A stretch of DNA of 64,000 nucleotides from JBHJHP01 sp042219855 (GTDB lineage Bacteria > Bacteroidota > Bacteroidia > Bacteroidales > UBA5342): assembly GCF_042219855.1 (NCBI RefSeq), contig NZ_JBHJHP010000008.1:124001-188000 (forward strand), read 5' to 3'. Below, one piece after another: positions 35,309 to 43,516 of this stretch (position 1 is the stretch's first letter; every line of letters begins with the position of its first letter). The notes beneath the pieces were generated by a model. The model ran no database searches and was not told the origin of the DNA. It saw only the letters and a program-made list of their open reading frames with translations. The position numbers and the translations under genes were made by a program.

Positions 35309-36274
35309 ATGATCAGAACGGGAATTATAGGAGGTGCCGGATATACTGCCGGAGAATTAATACGGATTTTGATGTATCATCCTGATGCAGAGATCGTATT
35401 TATTCATAGCAACAGTAATGCGGGAAATCCTGTAACTAATGTTCACACTGACCTTCTTGGGGAAACGGAACAAACATTTACAGACGAGCTGAACCTTGAT
35501 TCAGTCGATGTAATCTTTCTTTGCATGGGGCATGGAGCATCGAAGACATTTGTGGAATCTCACGAGATTCCGGAGCATGTAAAGATTATTGATTTAAGCC
35601 ATGATTACAGGCTTAAAGGCGATCACGACTTCGTGTACGGATTGCCGGAATTACAAAAGGAGGAAATAGTAAATGCAAAACACATTGCTAATCCGGGGTG
35701 TTTTGCTACTGCTATTCAACTGGCTTTGTTACCGCTGGCAGCTCATTTAATGCTGACCACAGATGTGCATGTTCATGCCGTTACAGGGTCTACAGGAGCA
35801 GGACAAAAGCCAACCTCCACCTCACATTTTAGCTGGCGAAGCGGCAATATTTCAGTCTATAAGGCTTTCGGACATCAACATCTGGATGAAATAAACCAAT
35901 CTTTGATTCAGTTGCAAAGCAGCTTTAATAAAGACCTGAATTTTGTTCCGGTCCGTGGTAATTTTACCCGGGGGATTCTTGCTTCTGCTTATACGACAAT
36001 TAAGTCAGATCTGGAAGATGTTGTATCTTTGTATAAATCGTATTACAAAGATCATCCTTTTGTAATTGTAACGGATAAAAATCCTGATGTGAAACAGGTT
36101 GTGAATACCAACAAATGCTTGTTGTATTTACAGAAATACGGAGATAAACTGCATGTGGTAAGCATAATTGACAACCTTGTGAAAGGGGCTTCCGGGCAGG
36201 CAGTTCAGAATATGAATTTAATGTATGGATTGGAGGAGACCACCGGTCTATGGTTAAAAGCGACGGCTTTCTAG
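35309..36274 (+). CDS. argC: N-acetyl- (or N-succinyl-) gamma-glutamyl-phosphate reductase
   Basis: 321 residues from the ATG at 35309; a TTG directly before it is also in frame. NADPH-binding GIIGGAGYTAGELIRIL at the N-terminus, catalytic Cys in NPGCFATAIQLALLPL, and AVTGSTGAGQKPTSTSHFSWR near residue 155. Given the succinyl-type carbamoyltransferase downstream, the natural acyl group may be succinyl. Third arg gene of the operon. Confidence 0.93.
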   Translation: MIRTGIIGGAGYTAGELIRILMYHPDAEIVFIHSNSNAGNPVTNVHTDLLGETEQTFTDELNLDSVDVIFLCMGHGASKTFVESHEIPEHVKIIDLSHDYRLKGDHDFVYGLPELQKEEIVNAKHIANPGCFATAIQLALLPLAAHLMLTTDVHVHAVTGSTGAGQKPTSTSHFSWRSGNISVYKAFGHQHLDEINQSLIQLQSSFNKDLNFVPVRGNFTRGILASAYTTIKSDLEDVVSLYKSYYKDHPFVIVTDKNPDVKQVVNTNKCLLYLQKYGDKLHVVSIIDNLVKGASGQAVQNMNLMYGLEETTGLWLKATAF

Positions 36275-36416
36275 CATATCTTTAGTTGTTAGTTTTTCAT
36301 TTGACTTGTGTTTGTTTAGTGTGTTTCTTGTAAATTGGGTTTTTAGTTGTTTATATACCCAAAAAATGCTTAAAAGTCAGCGCGGTCTTCTTCAATCTTT
36401 TTTACAATATCAGCAG

Positions 36417-36451
36417 GTTGTTTCATAGTTTATGAAGCAACTTGTTTTTTT
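36417..36451 (+). terminator. Hairpin with T-tract in the argC-argD gap (terminator or attenuator)
   Basis: Stem gttgtttcat / atgaagcaac (one G-T pair), 5-nt loop, followed by cttgttttttta. It lies 12 bp before the argD start, so it could partly stop transcripts coming from argC. The rest of the 189-bp gap is AT-rich, with no clear gene. Confidence 0.5.
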
Positions 36452-36463
36452 AAACTTACAGCA

Positions 36464-37588
36464 ATGAATCTTTTTGATGTATATCCTCTGTTTGACATTG
36501 AGCCTGTTAAAGCCAAAGATGTCTATGTGTTTGATAAGGAAGGAAAGCAGTATCTCGATTTGTACGGCGGGCATGCCGTCATTTCTATAGGTCATTCGCA
36601 TCCGCATTATATCGGTTTGATCACAAAGCAACTGAACGATATAGGCTTTTATTCCAATTCCGTACAAAACCGGTTGCAGTCTGAATTGGCTCAAAAATTA
36701 GGGGAACAGTCAGGATATGAGGATTATACACTTTTTTTATGTAACTCGGGAGCTGAGGCCAACGAGAATGCACTAAAGCTTGCATCATTTCATACCGGAC
36801 GGAAAAAAGTGATTGCCTTTAAAAAAGGGTTTCATGGACGTACTTCTGCAGCTGTTGCAGTAACGGATAATCCTGGCATTATAGCGCCGATCAATGATAC
36901 GCATGAAAGGATGTTGTTTGAACTCAACGATATTGATTCTGTGGTTGCGGAACTGGAAAAAGGTGATGTGGCCGCCGTAATCATTGAGGGTATTCAGGGC
37001 ATTGGCGGGATTAATGAACCGTATCCCGAATTTCTGGTCAACCTTCAGAATGCCTGCCATAAAAACGGAGCTGTTTTGATTTTAGATGAGATCCAATCCG
37101 GTTACGGGCGAAGCGGGAAATTTTTCGCCCACCAGTACAGTCCGGTTCAACCCGATATTATCACCATTGCAAAGGGGATGGGAAATGGATTTCCGGTCGG
37201 CGGTGTGTTGATCAGTCCGGAATTTGAGGCCAGGTATGGCATGCTTGGAACCACATTTGGCGGGAATCATCTGGCATGTGCAGCGTCTATTGCAGTATTG
37301 GATGTGATAAAAGATGAGATGCTGGTGGAGAATAGTTTTGAAGTTGGAACTTACCTGATCAATGAACTGAAATCCATAGACGGAATTAAGGAAGTGCGCG
37401 GTAAAGGATTAATGATTGGAATTGAGTTTGAAGAGGAAATCAAAGCCATCAGACAGAAACTTTTATTCGAAAATCATATCTTTACAGGTGTTTCAGGCAA
37501 ACACATCATCAGGCTTTTGCCCCCACTGACTTTAAAAAAGGAACATGCAGATTATTTTCTGGATGCCTTTAAAGGAATTATTGTTTAA
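36464..37588 (+). CDS. argD: Acetyl-/succinylornithine aminotransferase
   Basis: 374 residues, class III PLP aminotransferase. Transfers an amino group from glutamate to N-acylglutamate semialdehyde. Motifs: GGHAVISIGHSHP, NSGAEANENALKLA near 94-107, LILDEIQSGYGRSGKF, and the PLP lysine Lys237 in TIAKGMGNGFPVGG. It starts a second block with proC (20 bp later) and proB. Confidence 0.94.
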   Translation: MNLFDVYPLFDIEPVKAKDVYVFDKEGKQYLDLYGGHAVISIGHSHPHYIGLITKQLNDIGFYSNSVQNRLQSELAQKLGEQSGYEDYTLFLCNSGAEANENALKLASFHTGRKKVIAFKKGFHGRTSAAVAVTDNPGIIAPINDTHERMLFELNDIDSVVAELEKGDVAAVIIEGIQGIGGINEPYPEFLVNLQNACHKNGAVLILDEIQSGYGRSGKFFAHQYSPVQPDIITIAKGMGNGFPVGGVLISPEFEARYGMLGTTFGGNHLACAASIAVLDVIKDEMLVENSFEVGTYLINELKSIDGIKEVRGKGLMIGIEFEEEIKAIRQKLLFENHIFTGVSGKHIIRLLPPLTLKKEHADYFLDAFKGIIV

Positions 37589-37608
37589 AAGAGCTAAAAT
37601 TTCACATC

Positions 37609-38412
37609 ATGATATTTAACAGAGTTGCCATTTTAGGTTCAGGAAACCTTGGCTTTTCCATCGCTCAGGGATTGGAATCCGCTGGATTATTTGAAAAAAC
37701 TTCCATATCACTGGCCGAAAAAAATGCACACCGAAAAGCTTCAATTGAAGCCATGGGATATACGATCACGGAAGATTCAGCTGTGGCTGTTGAGAATTGC
37801 GATTTGATCATTCTGGTCGTAAAGCCCTGGCAGGTTGATGATTTGATTCATGAGATCAGGGATGTGATTGATCCTGAAAAGCAGGTTGTTGCTTCGTGTG
37901 TAACAGGGGTTACATCCAGTCATATCTACAAAGCACTGGATAAAACATTGCCTTTTTTCAGGGTGATGCCAAATACCGGTATTGCCGTTCAGGAATCGAT
38001 GACCTGTATTTCGTCATTCAATGCCAGCAAGGAGCAGATCGCTTCAATCGATAAGCTGTTCAGTTCACTGGGACAGGTTATCTTTATCCCTGAAGAACAG
38101 ATGCCTGCTGCAACTGCCATAGCTGGTTGCGGTATTGCCTTTGCCTTGCGTTTTATCAGGGCCGCTATTCAGGGAGGTGTGGAGATTGGTTTTGGTGCCG
38201 ATGATGCCAAATTAATGGCGGCTCAGATCGTGAAGGGAGCAGCTGAACTGATACTTGAAAACAATTCTCACCCCGAAAGTGAAATTGATAAGGTTACAAC
38301 ACCTAAGGGTGTAACCATAACAGGTCTGAATGAAATGGAACATGCCGGTTTCAGCTCATCCATCATCAGGGGAATACTGGCATCATACCATAAGATTGAA
38401 GTCAATAAATAA
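37609..38412 (+). CDS. proC: Pyrroline-5-carboxylate reductase
   Basis: 267 residues. Reduces P5C to proline with NAD(P)H. Rossmann GSGNLGFSIAQGL at residues 10-22. VKPWQVDDL and RVMPNTGIAVQESMT are family motifs, and the C-terminal VTTPKGVTITGLNEME matches the proline-binding signature. Only 1 bp separates its stop from proB. Confidence 0.95.
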   Translation: MIFNRVAILGSGNLGFSIAQGLESAGLFEKTSISLAEKNAHRKASIEAMGYTITEDSAVAVENCDLIILVVKPWQVDDLIHEIRDVIDPEKQVVASCVTGVTSSHIYKALDKTLPFFRVMPNTGIAVQESMTCISSFNASKEQIASIDKLFSSLGQVIFIPEEQMPAATAIAGCGIAFALRFIRAAIQGGVEIGFGADDAKLMAAQIVKGAAELILENNSHPESEIDKVTTPKGVTITGLNEMEHAGFSSSIIRGILASYHKIEVNK

Positions 38413-38413
38413 A

Positions 38414-39487
38414 ATGTTTAAACGGATTGCCATAAAAGTTGGATCCAATGTGCTGGCCGGTGGAAACGGAACTCTGAATAAAGAGGTGATGGCCCAGTTG
38501 GTATACCAGATTGCTCACCTGAGAAAAAGAGGGGTTGATGTTATCCTGGTTTCATCAGGTGCGGTGGCTGCGGGTAAAGGGGTTATCGGGAATCTTTCTA
38601 ATGGCGATATCGTGTCACAACGACAAATATGGTCGTCTGTCGGACAGGTAAACCTCATAAACAGTTATTCATCACTTCTGGATATTTACCAGTTAAAATG
38701 TGCACAGATCCTGGTGACCAAAGAGGATTTTCGCGACCGGCTTCATTATTTAAACCTCAGAAACTGTATTACAAGTCTTTTGGATCATGGTATTATTCCT
38801 ATCATCAATGAAAATGATGCGATTTCTGTTACTGAGCTGATGTTTACAGATAATGATGAGCTGTCCGGGTTAATAAGCTCTATGACGGATGTTGAGGCAT
38901 TATTTATACTGAGCAATATCGATGGTATTTACAATGGAGATCCAAAGGATTCCGGTTCAAAGGTTATAAGAGAAGTGAAAGCTTCAGATGGAGATCTATC
39001 TGAATTTATAACGGTTCAGAAGTCCAGTTTTGGCCGGGGTGGTATGAAGACCAAGTACAATATAGCGCAAAAGGCTGCAAGTCATGGAATTGAGGTTTTT
39101 ATAGCAAATGGACTGAAAGAACATATCATTCTAGATATTGTTGATCAGAAACAGGACGCCGTATTTACGCATTTTAATGGTGTATCCAAGTCGAGTCCGA
39201 TTAAAAAATGGCTGGCGCATTCCGGTGAATTTACCAAAGGAAAAATCCTGATTAACTCCGGTGCCAGGGAAGCCCTGAAATCCAACCATGCCACAAGTGT
39301 ACTCCCGGTTGGCATGACCGGTATTGAAGGAAACTTTAAAAAAGGCGATCTGATAGATATTGTTGATGAAACCGGGCAAAAAGTCGGATTGGGTCGCGCT
39401 ATGTATGGTTCTGATAAAGCTCAGAATGTAATTGGTGTGAAAGGGGAGAAGCCGATTATTCATTATGATTATCTAATATTGACGTAA
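38414..39487 (+). CDS. proB: Glutamate 5-kinase
   Basis: 357 residues from the ATG at 38414; a longer in-frame reading into proC is rejected because KRIAIKVGSNVLAGG is the natural N-terminus. Amino-acid kinase domain to about residue 255 (LVSSGAVAAGKG; NENDAISVTELMFTDND; FGRGGMKTKYNIAQKA), then a C-terminal PUA domain (GKILINSGAREAL). Catalyses the first step of proline synthesis. Confidence 0.94.
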   Translation: MFKRIAIKVGSNVLAGGNGTLNKEVMAQLVYQIAHLRKRGVDVILVSSGAVAAGKGVIGNLSNGDIVSQRQIWSSVGQVNLINSYSSLLDIYQLKCAQILVTKEDFRDRLHYLNLRNCITSLLDHGIIPIINENDAISVTELMFTDNDELSGLISSMTDVEALFILSNIDGIYNGDPKDSGSKVIREVKASDGDLSEFITVQKSSFGRGGMKTKYNIAQKAASHGIEVFIANGLKEHIILDIVDQKQDAVFTHFNGVSKSSPIKKWLAHSGEFTKGKILINSGAREALKSNHATSVLPVGMTGIEGNFKKGDLIDIVDETGQKVGLGRAMYGSDKAQNVIGVKGEKPIIHYDYLILT

Positions 39488-39543
39488 GTTAAATAGTTGT
39501 AATTAATAAGAGATAAGTAGTAAGTTGCAGGCCTACGCTTTTT

Positions 39544-39616
39544 ACCCCTAACCCCCAAGGAGGAACAGCCAGCACACTGTGCATAGAGTTCTCCCCTTCA
39601 GGGGAGTCAGAGGGGT
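39544..39616. repeat. C/G-rich imperfect inverted repeat (MITE-like) between proB and proA
   Basis: Begins accccta-acccccaagg and ends ggggagtcagaggggt, so the outer arms are ACCCCT / AGGGGT, with an internal CTCCCC-TTCA-GGGGAG hairpin. It is unlike the AT-rich surroundings. A nearby gcctacgc (39531-39538) resembles part of the REP family. No gene is present in the 243-bp gap. Confidence 0.5.
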
Positions 39617-39679
39617 GAGTGTTGGGATATGTTATAGACGATTCCCATTCGATTGGAACTGTTTATTTTTAGTATTTAA

Positions 39680-39711
39680 TCCTGATTCTTGCGTCGTGAT
39701 ACCTGATACAG
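39680..39711. repeat. Degenerate 7-bp tandem repeat in front of proA
   Basis: TCCT-TCTT-TCGT-ACCT-ACAG blocks spaced exactly 7 bp (39680, 39687, 39694, 39701, 39708), each with three intervening bases (GAT or GCG). It resembles the TCTTnnn repeats before argF' but is more decayed. Confidence 0.5.
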
Positions 39712-39730
39712 GAATTATGAAATAATTCGT

Positions 39731-40981
39731 ATGCAAAACAAAAAAATATTTGAAGCTGTATTAAAAGCCAGCAGATCATTGCCTTTAATGAGTGAGGCGG
39801 AAATTAACCAGGTACTCTTGAAAGTTGCTGATGCTGCTGAGGTGAATAAAGATTTCATCTTAGAAGAAAATAAAAAGGATTTGTCACGGATGGATCCGGA
39901 AGTTCCGAAGTATGATCGGTTGTTATTAACTGCTGAAAGAATCGATGGCATTGCAGCTGATATACGCAATGTGTCAAGGCTTAAGTCACCGTTGGGGAAG
40001 CAGTTGATGGAGATTGAGCGTCCCAATGGAATGAAAATATCCAAGGTGACAGTGCCTTTTGGCGTAATTGGAATTATATACGAAGCAAGGCCAAATGTGT
40101 CGTTCGATGTGTTTTCCCTCTGCTTTAAATCAGGAAATGCCTGTGTGTTGAAAGGTGGAAGTGATGCGGCAGATTCCAATAAGGCCATTGTTAAAGTAAT
40201 TAAAGATGTTTTGACCGCAGAAGGTGTAAATTCAGACATTCTTCAGCTGCTGCCGCCGGACCGCGAATCGACAGCCGAACTGCTGAATGCACACGGTTAT
40301 GTGGATCTGCTGATTCCAAGAGGTAGCGCGGGTCTTATCAACTATGTACGCGAAAATGCGACCATCCCGGTTATTGAGACCGGAGCCGGTATCTGCCATA
40401 CCTATGTGGACAAAGCAGCCAATATTCAAAAAGCAGCCGATATTGTGTTTAATGCGAAGACCCGTCGTCCAAGTGTGTGTAATGCTTTGGACTGCATGGT
40501 TATTCATAAGGATAAGCTGGGGGATCTTCCAAAAATTTGCGATCAGTTGAAAAACGAAAAAGTAATTATTTATGCTGATCCGGAAGCCTATTCTGAACTT
40601 AAGGGAAGTTATCCGGCAGATTTGCTGAAAGAAGCCACTCCTGAAAGTTTTGGTACTGAATTTTTGTCGCTCAAAATGGCTGTAAAAACGGTCGATTCAT
40701 TCGAAAATGCGGTTGAATATGTTTCGGATCACACCTCGAAACACAGTGAATGTATCGTGAGTGAAGATCAGGAAGCCATTGAAAGGTATTTGAAGGTGAT
40801 TGACGCCGGTGCGGTTTATGCCAATGTATCAACAGCTTTTACCGATGGTGCTCAGTTTGGCCTGGGAGCTGAAATAGGGATCAGCACGCAAAAGCTGCAT
40901 GCACGCGGCCCGATGGCCCTGGAAGAGCTGACGAGTTATAAATGGATTGTGAAGGGAAATGGTCAGGTCAGACCAAAATAG
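39731..40981 (+). CDS. proA: Glutamate-5-semialdehyde dehydrogenase (gamma-glutamyl phosphate reductase)
   Basis: 416 residues, second step of proline synthesis, NADPH-dependent. Shows GVIGIIYEARPNVSFDVFSL near 111-130, GNACVLKGGSDA, and the catalytic Cys250 in RRPSVCNALDCMVIH. The C-terminus has GAVYANVSTAFTDGAQFGLGAEIGIST. Separated from proB by the repeat-bearing 243-bp gap, so it probably has its own promoter. Confidence 0.95.
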   Translation: MQNKKIFEAVLKASRSLPLMSEAEINQVLLKVADAAEVNKDFILEENKKDLSRMDPEVPKYDRLLLTAERIDGIAADIRNVSRLKSPLGKQLMEIERPNGMKISKVTVPFGVIGIIYEARPNVSFDVFSLCFKSGNACVLKGGSDAADSNKAIVKVIKDVLTAEGVNSDILQLLPPDRESTAELLNAHGYVDLLIPRGSAGLINYVRENATIPVIETGAGICHTYVDKAANIQKAADIVFNAKTRRPSVCNALDCMVIHKDKLGDLPKICDQLKNEKVIIYADPEAYSELKGSYPADLLKEATPESFGTEFLSLKMAVKTVDSFENAVEYVSDHTSKHSECIVSEDQEAIERYLKVIDAGAVYANVSTAFTDGAQFGLGAEIGISTQKLHARGPMALEELTSYKWIVKGNGQVRPK

Positions 40982-41050
40982 GTTTTATTCTGTAAAGCGT
41001 ATAAAAAGAAATATCAACAATAAGAGTACTGACGCAACATAATTATTTTG

Positions 41051-41102
41051 TCTTATATATCTTAAATCTTATATCTTATGTCTTGTGTCTTGGTTCTTAT
41101 GT
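41051..41102. repeat. TCTTnnn heptamer tandem repeat (array 1)
   Basis: TCTT occurs at 41060, 41067, 41074, 41081, 41088 and 41095, exactly 7 bp apart, with a further TCTT at 41051. The intervening triplets vary (AAA, ATA, ATG, GTG, GGT). Confidence 0.8.
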
Positions 41103-41179
41103 AACGTGTCTAAAAAAAGTTGATGCATAGTAAAAAGAAGAATAAAATACTACAGGACAGCAATGGTGAAAGTATTCAG

Positions 41180-41211
41180 TCTTGATTCTTGTGTCTTGCG
41201 TCTTGTATCTA
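41180..41211. repeat. TCTTnnn heptamer tandem repeat (array 2), just before argF'
   Basis: TCTT at 41180, 41187, 41194 and 41201 and TCTA at 41208, all 7 bp apart. The array ends 12 bp before the argF' ATG, so it occupies the leader. Confidence 0.8.
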
Positions 41212-41222
41212 ATAAATAAACA

Positions 41223-42176
41223 ATGAAACAATTTACTTCCGTTAAAGATATTGGTAATCTTAAAAGTGCGGTCAAAGAAGCTTTTATAGTCAAAGAAAAT
41301 CCATACGCCGATGTGAGTCTTGGAAAAAACAAGACCATGGTGTTGTTGTTTTTTAACTCCAGTCTGCGAACCCGTTTAAGCACACAGAAAGCAGCTATGA
41401 ACCTTGGTATGAATGTGATCGTGCTTGATATTAATCAGGGCGCCTGGAAGCTTGAAACAGAACGGGGCGTGATTATGGATGGCGATAAGCCGGAACATAT
41501 TCTGGAAGCCATTCCCGTTATAGGAAGCTATTGCGACATTATCGGGGTTCGATCTTTTGCCGGGTTGCAAAACAAGATGGAAGATTACAACGAGGTCATC
41601 CTGAGTCAGTTTATTAAATATGCCGGTGTTCCGGTAGTCAGTATGGAATCATCAACCATGCATCCCCTGCAGGCTTTTGCTGATGTTGTGACCATTGAAG
41701 AATACAAAAAAATTGAACGGCCTAAAGTCGTTTTATCCTGGGCACCTCATCCAAGAGCGCTTCCACAGGCCGTGGCCAATTCATTTGCCGAATGGACGCA
41801 GGCAATGGACTATGATGTGGTGATTACCCATCCGAAAGGGTATGAACTGGCTCCCGAATTTGTTGGGAATGCCAGGGTGGAGTATGATCAGGACAAAGCA
41901 TTTGAAGGAGCTGATTTTATTTACGGAAAAAACTGGTCAGCCTTTAATGATCAGGATTACGGTAAAATCCTGAGCCAGGATAGGAGCTGGACCATTGACG
42001 AACGTAAGATGGCCTTAACCAATGATGCTAAATTTATGCACTGCCTTCCGGTTCGCAGAAATATGATTGTAACAGACGGGGTGATTGAATCGGCCAATTC
42101 TATCGTGATCCAGGAAGCGGCTAACCGTGTTGTTTCTGCTCAGACTGTTATCAGAAGAATGTTGCAAAATCTATAA
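41223..42176 (+). CDS. argF': N-succinylornithine carbamoyltransferase (argF')
   Basis: 317 residues of the acetyl/succinyl-ornithine transcarbamylase branch. Carbamoyl-phosphate motif FFNSSLRTRLSTQKAA at 43-58; LSWAPHPRALPQAVANS; MHCLPVRRNMIVTDGVI near the C-terminus, which carries the HCLP signature. In acetylornithine enzymes a Glu lies in the loop where this protein has Pro90 (RGVIMDGDKPEH); that proline marks the succinyl-specific enzyme described from Bacteroides. The whole arginine route is therefore predicted to run on N-succinyl intermediates. The leader holds heptamer repeats and no SD. Confidence 0.9.
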   Translation: MKQFTSVKDIGNLKSAVKEAFIVKENPYADVSLGKNKTMVLLFFNSSLRTRLSTQKAAMNLGMNVIVLDINQGAWKLETERGVIMDGDKPEHILEAIPVIGSYCDIIGVRSFAGLQNKMEDYNEVILSQFIKYAGVPVVSMESSTMHPLQAFADVVTIEEYKKIERPKVVLSWAPHPRALPQAVANSFAEWTQAMDYDVVITHPKGYELAPEFVGNARVEYDQDKAFEGADFIYGKNWSAFNDQDYGKILSQDRSWTIDERKMALTNDAKFMHCLPVRRNMIVTDGVIESANSIVIQEAANRVVSAQTVIRRMLQNL

Positions 42177-42197
42177 AATGCGTCAGCTTAAATGATG

Positions 42198-42261
42198 AAT
42201 TTGTGAAGTTAGGTTCATAAATTTTACTAAATTTGTGAAGTTTGATTCATGAATTTATTAA
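42198..42261. promoter_or_regulatory. Two tandem 32-bp operator-like repeats with an embedded -7 element
   Basis: Units begin at 42198 and 42230, both starting AATTTGTGAAGTT. Each contains the inverted pair AATTTGTGAA / TTCATAAATT or TTCATGAATT. A TAAATTTG element (42228-42235) lies across the unit junction. The arrangement suits an autoregulated promoter for the following ATPase. Confidence 0.5.
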
Positions 42262-42262
42262 A

Positions 42263-43396
42263 ATGTACTATTCAAGAAAGCTGAAAGAGATTATTAAAAG
42301 TAACCTTTATAAGGGTAAAATAATTGTACTGTTCGGAGCCAGGAGAACAGGAAAAACCACTTTAGTAAAAGAGCTTGTTACAGAATCGGAAGTAAAAGCG
42401 GCTTATATAAATTGTGATCTTTTTCAATACAGATCAGTATTGAGTTCAATGGATCATATTTTGTTAAAGGATTTGTTGGGTAATAACAAACTTGTTGTGT
42501 TAGATGAAGCGCAACAAATTGAGAATATTGGTCTGACCCTGAAGATAATAGCGGATACCTTTCCTGAAATACAGATTATTGCAACAGGTTCATCAAGTTT
42601 TGATTTGTCCAATAAAATATCTGAACCATTAACCGGACGATCGCGAAAATACATGTTAATGCCAATATCCATTGAGGAATTACATGGAGAACACAATCTG
42701 GTTGATATCAGGGCTATGCTGTCCTCTTTCTTAAAATTTGGCTTCTATCCTCAGGTTCTGAATGCTTCAGGTGATGAAAAAATTGAAGAAATAAATGAAA
42801 TATCATCCAATTACCTGTATAAAGATTTATTACAATTTGAAAGTATTAAAAAGCCTGAGCTGATTTTTAATTTGTTAAAAGCCGTGGCATTACAATTAGG
42901 ATGTGAAAGTTCTCTTAACGAGTTGTCGCAGTTAACAGGGACAAGTGTACATACTGTTAAGCGTTACTTAGATTTGCTTGAAAAGTCATTTGTGATATTC
43001 AGGCTGACTTCTTTTAGTCGGAATCTTCGTAAAGAGATTAATAAAAGTCAAAAAATATATTTTTACGATACTGGTGTTCGAAATGCAGTAGTGCAGAATT
43101 TTAATAATCCGGAGCTTCGGAATGATATAGGTGGGTTATGGGAAAATTTCTGTATTACAGAGCGGATGAAATACAATCATTATAACAGACGTTTTGTAAA
43201 TAGTTATTTTTGGAGAACTTATGATCAAAAGGAGATTGATTATATCGAGGAGCAAAACGGAGTATTAACCTGTTTTGAGTTTAAGTACAGTTCTAAGAAA
43301 GTAAAAAAGGTTCCAAAGGAGTTTATCGAAACGTATCCTGATTCGACCTTTAAAACAATTACACCAGATAACTTTTATGAATTAATTGAAGTCTGA
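42263..43396 (+). CDS. AAA ATPase with DUF4143 domain
   Basis: 377 residues from the ATG at 42263; an in-frame TTG at 42242 lies inside the repeats. P-loop GARRTGKT at 25-32, Walker B KLVVLDEAQQI near 79-89, ATGSSSFDLSNK sensor region, and GRSRKYMLMPISIEEL. The C-terminal part has the DUF4143 pattern KVYFYDTGVRNAV-like (KIYFYDTGVRNAVVQNF) and the nuclease-like SYFWRTYDQKEIDYIEE. Members occur scattered in bacteria and archaea with no clear function. Standalone gene inserted after argF'. Confidence 0.85.
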   Translation: MYYSRKLKEIIKSNLYKGKIIVLFGARRTGKTTLVKELVTESEVKAAYINCDLFQYRSVLSSMDHILLKDLLGNNKLVVLDEAQQIENIGLTLKIIADTFPEIQIIATGSSSFDLSNKISEPLTGRSRKYMLMPISIEELHGEHNLVDIRAMLSSFLKFGFYPQVLNASGDEKIEEINEISSNYLYKDLLQFESIKKPELIFNLLKAVALQLGCESSLNELSQLTGTSVHTVKRYLDLLEKSFVIFRLTSFSRNLRKEINKSQKIYFYDTGVRNAVVQNFNNPELRNDIGGLWENFCITERMKYNHYNRRFVNSYFWRTYDQKEIDYIEEQNGVLTCFEFKYSSKKVKKVPKEFIETYPDSTFKTITPDNFYELIEV

Positions 43397-43516
43397 AAAT
43401 TATGCTAAAATTCAATTTTTTAAATTGACAATAAACATTGTAATTACTACTCTGAAATATTACCTTAATTCTTTACCTTTGGATGTTTGATTTGATTCTT
43501 TTTGAAAAAATACGAT

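Noticed and set aside
36370..36426. 18-codon minus-strand ORF (MKQPADIVKKIEEDRADF) in the argC-argD gap
   Set aside because: Looks peptide-like but is very short, lies opposite the hairpin and has no promoter. It cannot be supported as a gene; it may be a remnant.
39131..39463. 110-residue minus-strand ORF within proB
   Set aside because: Antisense shadow of the PUA-domain coding region.
41051..41211. Possible CRISPR-like array
   Set aside because: The unit is only 7 bp with no spacer architecture and no cas genes nearby; it is a simple degenerate tandem repeat.
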